Shown piece after piece: positions 1 through 4,994 of a DNA stretch of 7,137 nucleotides. Position numbers and translations under genes: made by a program. Every line of letters starts with the position of its first letter. Position 1 is the stretch's first letter. The DNA is taken from assembly GCA_043774925.1 (NCBI GenBank), contig JAYVSZ010000010.1, positions 1 to 7,137 of the forward strand, read 5' to 3'. The notes below the pieces were generated by a model. It saw only the letters and a list, made by a program, of their open reading frames with translations, was not told the origin of the DNA and ran no database searches. The stretch is from JAYVSZ01 sp043774925 (GTDB lineage: Bacteria; Pseudomonadota; Gammaproteobacteria; Burkholderiales; Methylophilaceae).

Positions 1-63
1 TTGTTTTACCTAAATTAATCCAATAGTTTTTACTATTTTATTTGATCGATAGCTTAATTTTTG

Positions 64-840
64 TTAAGAAATCTCTGCCGTATGACAGATTGCTGCAAAC
101 TCTTGCGCGTTTAGCGAGCATTTGCCAATCAACCCGCCATCGATATTATCTACAACGAATAATTGTACCGCATTTTGCGGGTTTACGCTGCCTCCGTAGA
201 GGATTTTTAAGTGATTTGCCGCGTCGGCATTCAAGTTGGCGATTTTATTGCGGATGAACAAGTGCATGCTTTTTGCTTGCTCTGGTGTGGCTGCCAAACC
301 CGTGCCAATCGCCCAAATCGGCTCATACGAAATTACCGTATTAGCAAAAACCGCCGCACTATGTGTGTTAATAATGGCGTCTAACTGCTTGCCAACCACC
401 ATTTCCATCACCCCCGCCTCGCGCTCTATTAATGTCTCGCCCACGCACAATATCGGCGTTAATCCGTGCTGTTTTGCCATCATAAACTTTTGCGCAATGT
501 TCTCATCGCTTTCGCAATACGCGGTCGCACGTTCAGAGTGGCCGAGAATCACATACTCACAACCAAAATCCGCCAACATCACTGCGCTCACTTCGCCCGT
601 AAACGCACCAAACTCGCTTTTAGCCACATTCTGCGCACCCCAAGCAATATTAGTATTGCTGAGTGCGCCTTGTAATTGTGCGAGATAAGGATATGGCGCA
701 CATACCACCACTTGGGTGTGTTTTAGGTTGGATAAAGTTTGAATGTAACTTTCCAGCAAAGCTTGATTTTGCTTGAGATTACCATGCATTTTCCAGTTGG
801 CAACTAAGAATTTCTTGGTGGATTTTTTTGTTTGCATCAT
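64..840 (-). CDS. tpiA: Triosephosphate isomerase
   Basis: Cytoplasmic enzyme that interconverts glyceraldehyde 3-phosphate and dihydroxyacetone phosphate in glycolysis and gluconeogenesis; it normally works as a TIM-barrel dimer. The 258-residue product has every catalytic landmark: N15 and K17 in ANWKMHGN, H101 in ILGHSER, the general base E173 in YEPIWAIGTG (with the flexible loop that follows), and the phosphate-binding LYGGSV (214-219) and DGGLIG (234-239). The usual GGASL near the end reads GKCSL (239-243), a small deviation. The length is close to the usual 250 or so, with about eight extra lysine/threonine-rich residues before the first strand. Two ATGs lie in tandem (840-838 and 837-835), and no other start exists before the NWK motif. 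There is no Shine-Dalgarno sequence; the bases before the ATG read GCCACCCC, directly after a TATAAT. It is the last gene of the minus-strand series, and I see no terminator in the 63 bases beyond its stop. Confidence 0.98.
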   Translation of the reverse strand: MMQTKKSTKKFLVANWKMHGNLKQNQALLESYIQTLSNLKHTQVVVCAPYPYLAQLQGALSNTNIAWGAQNVAKSEFGAFTGEVSAVMLADFGCEYVILGHSERATAYCESDENIAQKFMMAKQHGLTPILCVGETLIEREAGVMEMVVGKQLDAIINTHSAAVFANTVISYEPIWAIGTGLAATPEQAKSMHLFIRNKIANLNADAANHLKILYGGSVNPQNAVQLFVVDNIDGGLIGKCSLNAQEFAAICHTAEIS

Positions 841-846
841 GGGGTG

Positions 847-872
847 GCATTATAGCGCAAGCGTGATAATGC
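847..872. repeat. Imperfect palindrome covering the tpiA -10 element
   Basis: The outer arms GCATTAT (847-853) and ATAATGC (866-872) are perfect inverse complements. Inside them come one A/G mismatch, one G/T wobble and two further pairs, around a CAAG centre. The palindrome contains the TATAAT and ends six bases before the tpiA start codon. No T-run follows on either strand, so it does not look like a terminator. A dimeric DNA-binding protein could use it as an operator; that is inference. Confidence 0.5.
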
Positions 873-879
873 GGCGCAA
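849..879 (-). promoter_or_regulatory. Putative tpiA promoter with perfect -10 close to the ATG
   Basis: On the minus strand a perfect TATAAT lies at 854-849, with only eight bases between it and the first tpiA ATG. A weak -35-like TTGCGC lies at 879-874, with a 19-bp spacer. Transcription starting about seven bases after the -10 would begin two or three bases before the ATG, giving an almost leaderless message, which agrees with the absence of a Shine-Dalgarno sequence. A second -10-like TATATT lies farther up at 907-902 and could give a leader of about 55 nt. The placement is inferred from consensus only. Confidence 0.5.
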
Positions 880-962
880 TGCCCTTCAATTATTGCAGCC
901 TAATATACATTCAAAGACTTGCATCATTCATAATTTTTGTTTGCAGTGGCATCAATGTGGAA

Positions 963-995
963 AACTGCAATTCAGTTGCAAACTCTTTTGCAGTT
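963..995. repeat. Inverted-repeat cluster after the membrane protein gene; possible weak terminator
   Basis: AACTGCAA (963-970) is the exact inverse complement of TTGCAGTT (988-995), with 17 bases between. A smaller palindrome GCAA-TTCAG-TTGC (967-979) overlaps the left arm. On the minus strand the last arm runs into only four T residues, so termination of the gene at 1032-1634 would be weak. The rest of the 841-1031 gap is AT-rich, with no ORF worth calling. Confidence 0.3.
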
Positions 996-1031
996 GATTC
1001 CGTTACCTCACAAATTTGTTTTTCTGTTACT

Positions 1032-1634
1032 TTAGTATTGAGTTACCCCTTCTTTCATTTGAAAAGTAAGGGCTTTTAAAAAGGTGGCTCTTGCGTCTTG
1101 GTAAAACTTATCTTCACCTAATAACGATATTGCAAGCGCTTTTCTTGCTAAAGTTAACTCATGCTCGTTAATTTTATCGAATTCTTTAATAAAGGTTGGT
1201 ATTGTGACGCCTAGAGTCAAGCAATACTCTGGTCTTGTTCTTACGTTCATCATGTAGAAACCCATAAACTGACTGGCAGCAGTAGTTAGCTTAGTCTTTG
1301 CATCTGAGCTATTAACTAAAGCTTCATTTGCACCTTTCTTACTGTTTTCCATAAAGACATCTGAAGCGCTCTTGCCATCAACAGGCTTTGCATCATTAAT
1401 CGACTGAGTAACGGCAGCATCCATTTGTTTAAATGCTTGCTGCTGGTTTATAGAACTGAATAGATTTACAGCACCAATAGCGCATACAACTACGCCAATT
1501 TGTGAAACCTTTAAGCTTGCGCTCTCACTAAGTTTAAGAAGTTTTGAGATTATTGGAAGAATAATTGCAGCTCCGCCTCCGGCAATTGCTCCGATTGCAA
1601 TGTATCCAAGCTTTCCCGTCCAAAATGCATCCAT
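1032..1634 (-). CDS. Unrecognised membrane protein with two N-terminal helices
   Basis: I do not recognise the family. The 200-residue product has two likely membrane helices, about residues 9-30 (glycine-rich, containing AIAGGGAAI) and 44-61 (IGVVVCAIGAVNLF), joined by a short polar loop with KLLKLSES. A hydrophilic, largely helical region of about 140 residues follows (62-200). Neither helix ends in a clear signal peptidase site, so it is probably an inner-membrane protein with a soluble C-terminal domain. Cysteines are at 51 and 138. The start is well supported: AGGAG at 1645-1641 lies six bases before the ATG. It begins 35 nt after the recJ stop and may be read on the same transcript. A hand count of one 60-base stretch (1081-1140) gives 25 G+C, against 33 in a stretch of recJ (2461-2520), hinting at different composition and perhaps later arrival. 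Function unknown. Confidence 0.85.
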   Translation of the reverse strand: MDAFWTGKLGYIAIGAIAGGGAAIILPIISKLLKLSESASLKVSQIGVVVCAIGAVNLFSSINQQQAFKQMDAAVTQSINDAKPVDGKSASDVFMENSKKGANEALVNSSDAKTKLTTAASQFMGFYMMNVRTRPEYCLTLGVTIPTFIKEFDKINEHELTLARKALAISLLGEDKFYQDARATFLKALTFQMKEGVTQY

Positions 1635-1669
1635 AATTGTCTCCTATTAAACCAAACAGTAGAAAAATC

Positions 1670-3403
1670 TTACTCGACCTGCAAAAGCTGAACATTAAGT
1701 AACTGTAGCTGCAAAGATTGTAACCCATTGTAAGTATTGGTTTGCAATTGATAAACCGCTTGAATCTGCTCGGGTAAAAATTCGGTTTGACCAAAAAAAA
1801 TCGCATCAAAGCGTTTTTTGTCTTTTTCCAAATACAGTTTCAAATGTTTTTCGCCAACAATTTTTTGATTAACCACACTAAACGCATCCGCAAACAAAGG
1901 TGGTGCAAAGCCTTGCCCCCATACGCTGCCAGCCAATAGCTGCGCGGCTTCCAGGCTCATGTTATTGGCCTCTAAGCTACCATCTGTTTCAATCATGGCG
2001 TGTAAATCGGCTGGGCTGAGTAGCTCGCTCACCACGCTTTCAAACGCTTGCTGAAAAGGCAAAAAATCACTCTGCTTGATGCTCAAGCCCGCCGCCATGG
2101 CGTGGCCGCCAAATTTTAGAATTAAATCTGGATGCCGTTTGGTGACCAAATCCAACGCATCGCGCAAATGTAAGCCCGCGATGGAGCGGCCAGAACCTTT
2201 CAAAATCTCACCTCCCGCTTCTGCAAAAGCAATAACGGGGCGGTGATAACGCTCTTTAATGCGCGAAGCCAGAATGCCCACCACGCCTTGATGCCAGCTC
2301 GGTTCGTATAAACTGATGCTGAATTGATTTTCCACTTGAATATTATCCAAACTCGCCAGTGCACCATCTTGCATATCGGCTTCGATATTGCGCCGTTCCA
2401 GATTAAGCTCGTGCAGCGTTTGCGCGATTTTTTGCGCCTCACTCATGTTATCCGCAAGTAAACATTGAATGCCGAGGCGCATATCATCTAGCCTGCCAGC
2501 CGCATTGAGCCTTGGTCCGACGTAAAAACCTAAATCTTGCGCGTTGGTTTTGCTGGCATCGCGCCCTGCGACTTTTAACAGCGCCGTAATGCCGTAGCAA
2601 CAAGCGCCTGCCCTAATTCTTCGCAAACCTTGCTCGACTAATATTCGATTATTGCTATCCAGTTTCACTAAATCTGCCACCGTGCCGAGCGCCACTAAAT
2701 CCAGCAACTCGGTTAAATTGGGTTCTTGTTTTTCAGCAAAAGCGCCGCGCGCGCGCAACTCTGCCCGTAAAGCCAGCAACACGTAAAACATCACGCCAAC
2801 GCCAGCTAAGTTTTTACTAGGGAATGCACAGCCATGTTGATTGGGATTCACAATACAAGCGGCTTGTGGCGTAACATCTGCTGGCAAATGGTGATCGGTA
2901 ATTAGCACTTGAATGCCCAGTTTATTCGCCGCGGCAACACCATCCACACTGGCAATGCCGTTATCGACGGTGACAATAATGTCAGGTTTGCTGTGTGCTG
3001 CGGACTCATTTTGACTCGCAGGCACGCTTCGCGCAGCGAGCGTGACAATTTCAGGCGTTAAGCCGTAGCCATATTCAAAGCGATTTGGCACTAAAAAATC
3101 GACATTTGCGCCAAAAGTTCTCAAGCCCTTCACCGCCACAGCGGTTGCGGTTGCGCCATCGGCATCGTAATCGCCCACAACGAGTATTTGTTTTTTAGCC
3201 GCAATCGCATCAGCGAGTAATTTCGCCATTTCGCCGCTGTTTGTGAGTTTTTCTGGCGCAATTAAATGGCTTAAAGAAATATCTAACTCTTTAGCATCAA
3301 TCACGCCGCGCGCCGCATACAGCTTGGCTAACAGCGGGTTCAAGCCTGCTTCTACAAGGCTTTTTTCGGCTTCTAAATTGATTGTTCTTTGCGTGATTTT
3401 CAT
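1670..3403 (-). CDS. recJ: Single-stranded-DNA-specific exonuclease RecJ
   Basis: RecJ degrades single-stranded DNA 5'->3' and works in RecFOR recombination, mismatch repair and base-excision repair. With the chosen start the product has 577 residues, the length I recall for the E. coli protein. The DHH-family motifs appear in order: GDYDADG (77-83), VTVDNG (144-149), TDHH (169-172) and GTVADL (240-245). They are followed by GPRLNAAGRLDD (296-307), the DHHA1 region with HQGVVGILASRIK (371-383) and GSGRSI (403-408), GGHAMAAG (432-439), and a C-terminal OB-type region. The ATG at 3403 was preferred to one 21 bases upstream because it forms an ATGA overlap with the preceding stop, fits translational coupling, and gives the normal N-terminus MKITQR. 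Between residues 121 and 141 there are about 12 more residues than in E. coli RecJ, and the DNA there contains a palindrome. Confidence 0.97.
   Translation of the reverse strand: MKITQRTINLEAEKSLVEAGLNPLLAKLYAARGVIDAKELDISLSHLIAPEKLTNSGEMAKLLADAIAAKKQILVVGDYDADGATATAVAVKGLRTFGANVDFLVPNRFEYGYGLTPEIVTLAARSVPASQNESAAHSKPDIIVTVDNGIASVDGVAAANKLGIQVLITDHHLPADVTPQAACIVNPNQHGCAFPSKNLAGVGVMFYVLLALRAELRARGAFAEKQEPNLTELLDLVALGTVADLVKLDSNNRILVEQGLRRIRAGACCYGITALLKVAGRDASKTNAQDLGFYVGPRLNAAGRLDDMRLGIQCLLADNMSEAQKIAQTLHELNLERRNIEADMQDGALASLDNIQVENQFSISLYEPSWHQGVVGILASRIKERYHRPVIAFAEAGGEILKGSGRSIAGLHLRDALDLVTKRHPDLILKFGGHAMAAGLSIKQSDFLPFQQAFESVVSELLSPADLHAMIETDGSLEANNMSLEAAQLLAGSVWGQGFAPPLFADAFSVVNQKIVGEKHLKLYLEKDKKRFDAIFFGQTEFLPEQIQAVYQLQTNTYNGLQSLQLQLLNVQLLQVE
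3023..3044. repeat. GC-rich palindrome inside recJ beside an insertion loop
   Basis: CACGCT (3023-3028) and AGCGTG (3039-3044) are inverse complements around TCGCGCAGCG. A second pairing, CGCT (3025-3028) with AGCG (3035-3038), overlaps it. The palindrome lies at the edge of the stretch encoding the extra RecJ residues (RSVPASQNESAAHS). TTGACTCGC at 3011-3019 and GCGAGCGTGAC at 3036-3046 are imperfect outer arms. This looks like a small palindromic repeat that entered the gene in frame, but only one copy is visible in this window. Confidence 0.4.
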
Positions 3404-3888
3404 GTCGATAACCCGTAAAACCACAAATTATTAATGGCTGACAAACCTTGGCTTTCTCGCGCTTCGTTCACCGGGTGGCTAAACAACAGCATTTGGATTT
3501 CGTTCTGAAACTTTGCCCACGCCAAAGCGCCCTCGCCTTGCGGCAAATAAGGCGCGACATCTTGGTTGATGACTTTTTCAATCGGCGTGGTGGTGATTTT
3601 TGGATCGGCGTCCAACCCAAGAAACCACACATCATTTTGCAGGTAAAAATGAGTGCCAAACCCAGAAAAATGCTGATTTAAGCTTTCTATTATGCTTAAA
3701 GAATCTGCCGTGGGAGCCAATAACGGCGCGGGTGCTGGCAGCATATAACTATCGCGTCCAAGCACTAAATGCACGGGCGCGGCAAATAGCCAAAACGCGT
3801 GTTGCGCGCTGCCGCCCGCTTGCTGATAGGCGCTTGCGGCATTCGGCGGCGGTGAAAAATAGGCAAGAAAACTTAAAAAAAACGACAT
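3400..3888 (-). CDS. RpfE-type protein, apparently lacking its N-terminal half
   Basis: The 162-residue product resembles the C-terminal part of the RpfE-type family of betaproteobacteria and Xanthomonas, often annotated as regulatory protein or phosphoglycerate-mutase-like and often next to recJ. Telling stretches are AFWLFAAPVHLVLGRDSYML (31-50), a middle LNQHFSGFGTHFYL, and a C-terminal block with W.KFQNEIQMLLFSHPVNEARE and SAINNLWFYG. From memory, full-length members are about twice this long, so the N-terminal half seems missing; residues 1-30 look unlike the family. The ORF cannot be extended, because a TAA lies in frame two codons before the ATG. No good Shine-Dalgarno sequence is visible. 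The stop overlaps the recJ start as ATGA, pointing to co-translation. A fold-back repeat sits about 50 bp upstream. The biochemical role of the family is not firmly known; this copy may be inactive and serve mainly to couple recJ translation. Confidence 0.75.
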   Translation of the reverse strand: MSFFLSFLAYFSPPPNAASAYQQAGGSAQHAFWLFAAPVHLVLGRDSYMLPAPAPLLAPTADSLSIIESLNQHFSGFGTHFYLQNDVWFLGLDADPKITTTPIEKVINQDVAPYLPQGEGALAWAKFQNEIQMLLFSHPVNEARESQGLSAINNLWFYGLST

Positions 3889-3914
3889 GGTTTAGCTTTA
3901 TAGTTGAAGCGCAG

Positions 3915-3927
3915 ATTATATCGCCAA
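3915..3927 (-). promoter_or_regulatory. Weak promoter candidate for the rpfE-like/recJ unit
   Basis: A perfect TATAAT lies on the minus strand at 3920-3915, 26 bases before the ATG at 3888, but no good -35 lies at the right distance. An alternative is TTGGCG (3927-3922) with TATAAA (3902-3897) and a 19-bp spacer. The region lies between the fold-back repeat and the shortened gene, so a promoter here may have formed after the rearrangement. Consensus matching only. Confidence 0.3.
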
Positions 3928-3940
3928 AATACTTCTCACT

Positions 3941-4034
3941 CTTGTCATTCTGAGCGTAGCGAAGAATCCAGCCAAAAAATAAAGAGTGCAACTGGATTCT
4001 TCGCCCAAAATAATCTTGGGCTCAGAATGACGAG
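3941..4034. repeat. Fold-back (MITE- or BIME-like) intergenic repeat
   Basis: Two nested perfect inverted repeats form one long hairpin. The outer arms are GTCATTCTGAGC (3944-3955) with GCTCAGAATGAC (4020-4031), extended by three further positions, one a wobble, to 3941 and 4034. The inner arms are GCGAAGAATCCAG (3959-3971) with CTGGATTCTTCGC (3992-4004). The right side carries its own small hairpin, CCCAA (4004-4008) with TTGGG (4016-4020). The loop between the inner arms (3972-3991) is AT-rich. The arm resembles the TCATTCTGAGCGAAGCGAAGAATC-type repeats that I recall as scattered between genes of many bacteria; the number of copies in this genome cannot be seen here. It carries no transposase gene. 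Confidence 0.8.
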
Positions 4035-4050
4035 GTTGAAATGTTGACGG

Positions 4051-4087
4051 TAAAATAAAAAAACCGCCAAGGTTTCCCAAGGCGGTT
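4051..4087 (-). terminator. Rho-independent terminator of the glycine-zipper gene
   Basis: On the minus strand AACCGCC (4087-4081) pairs exactly with GGCGGTT (4068-4062) around a 12-base loop. It is followed directly by a run of seven T residues (including the last two of the arm), an A, and four more T residues (down to 4052). It lies 20 bases after the stop codon of the gene at 4108-4779 and should end that transcript before the fold-back repeat. Confidence 0.88.
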
Positions 4088-4107
4088 GTAGACTAACTTA
4101 CTACAAG

Positions 4108-4779
4108 TTACCAGTAACCGTGTTCACGACCTTCGTTTCGATTCCAATCGTTTTTGCGATGACCGTGACCATGTTTACGCTCGCGATTCCAGCCGTCATT
4201 GTCATCATCATCGTCACCGCGTTGTTGATACTGTGGTTGTGCGTATGACACACTTGATACATAACCATTAGGACGAATATTCACACGTACTGGGATAAAA
4301 CGACCTGGGTCACTATCTGTTACGGTTGAGTATTGGCGACCATTGTATTCATAGTTCACCAAATAGCCAGCCGGAACTTGACTCCAATTATCCACCGTCA
4401 CACAACGCTCTACTGGACGCTCACTCACACGATCGTAACCACCACGTTGATAACGATCATTATCGACACGATCGCCCACAATAGCACCAACACCAGCGCC
4501 AACCACAGCAGCAGCTACTTTACCGTTACCGCGACCAACTGTACGGCCTAATAAGCCGCCAGCAATACCACCAATGATGGCACCACCTAATGAGCGCTCA
4601 CGCGGCTCGTAATAACTTTCACGTTGAATCTCAGTGCGACATTCCTGACGCGGATTGTTCACGCGCTGGAGTTGCGGCGTTACTGATATCACACGACCAC
4701 GGTCGTCATAGTCATCGTCTGCAAATGCAGTAACTGATGTACTTACTAACACTAAACCAACTAATAATGCTTTTTTCAA
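4108..4779 (-). CDS. Secreted glycine-zipper 2TM-domain (17-kDa-antigen-like) protein
   Basis: Predicted envelope protein of 223 residues. A signal peptide begins MKKALLVGLVLVSTS and ends in TAFA (17-20) before DDDYDD. Next come a polar region with C47, and a glycine zipper at about 64-103 (LGGAIIGGIAGGLLGRTVGR then VVGAGVGAIVGDR) typical of the Rick_17kDa_Anti family, which is thought to form a membrane hairpin. A beta-rich domain with C126 follows (ERCVTVDNW, YLVNYEYNGRQY). The low-complexity tail (188-223) has a run of aspartates and HGHGHRK. No lipobox cysteine follows the signal peptide. I chose the TTG at 4779 because AGGAG (4791-4787) lies seven bases before it and it gives a clean MKK signal peptide. 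The ATG at 4812 would add 11 residues and place that ribosome binding site inside the gene. It is monocistronic, with its own terminator. Such proteins are often linked to envelope integrity; the exact role here is unknown. Confidence 0.88.
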   Translation of the reverse strand: MKKALLVGLVLVSTSVTAFADDDYDDRGRVISVTPQLQRVNNPRQECRTEIQRESYYEPRERSLGGAIIGGIAGGLLGRTVGRGNGKVAAAVVGAGVGAIVGDRVDNDRYQRGGYDRVSERPVERCVTVDNWSQVPAGYLVNYEYNGRQYSTVTDSDPGRFIPVRVNIRPNGYVSSVSYAQPQYQQRGDDDDDNDGWNRERKHGHGHRKNDWNRNEGREHGYW

Positions 4780-4994
4780 TTTAAATCTCCTCGTTTGAGT
4801 TTTGTCTGCCAATCATTCTCAGCAGATGAGCGAATAACGCCGTAACATTTGCTTTGCCGACATAAAATTGATGACGTAGGCGCGATTCATGATTTTACTT
4901 AGCCGCTTGCTTTTATGTGACAAGAGTTACAGAAGCTTTGCAAATTACGCCTATACTGGCACTGTCTGCAACAACCTTAATTACTAGGAACGTC
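4780..4994. promoter_or_regulatory. Divergent intergenic region between the two envelope protein genes
   Basis: This 215-bp stretch must hold the promoters of both the minus-strand glycine-zipper gene and the plus-strand YHS-like/pentapeptide gene. On the plus strand TATACT (4952-4957) is a five-of-six -10, with TTACAG (4927-4932) as a weak -35 and a 19-bp spacer; a start near 4964 would give a leader of about 30 nt. On the minus strand TTGTCA (4923-4918) and TAAAAT (4897-4892) match the consensus well one by one, but their 20-bp spacer is too long for confidence. ACATAAAA (4860-4867) and TTTTATGT (4911-4918) form a widely spaced inverted repeat. No other gene is visible. Confidence 0.4.

Noticed and set aside
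22..37. Small hairpin AATAGT-TTTT-ACTATT after tpiA
   Set aside because: Six AT-rich pairs and no T-run on the minus strand, so it cannot be supported as the tpiA terminator.
236..688. 150-codon plus-strand ORF opposite tpiA
   Set aside because: It lies wholly antisense to the well-supported tpiA gene, with no ribosome binding site or recognisable domain.
3404..3424. Longer recJ start at 3424 (seven more residues, MVLRVID)
   Set aside because: It would overlap the upstream gene by 25 bases without a ribosome binding site; the ATG at 3403 gives a four-base ATGA overlap and the normal family N-terminus.
3749..3991. 80-codon minus-strand ORF across the fold-back repeat
   Set aside because: Its start (WILRYAQNDKSE) is a translation of the repeat arm, and the rest overlaps the RpfE-type gene in another frame; it has no ribosome binding site.
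4780..4812. ATG at 4812 as start of the glycine-zipper gene
   Set aside because: The AGGAG ribosome binding site and the clean MKK signal peptide point to the TTG at 4779.
4917..4994. Longer start at 4917 for the YHS-like/pentapeptide gene
   Set aside because: The 26 extra residues would precede a complete signal peptide and span the likely promoter; AGGAA lies just before the ATG at 4995.
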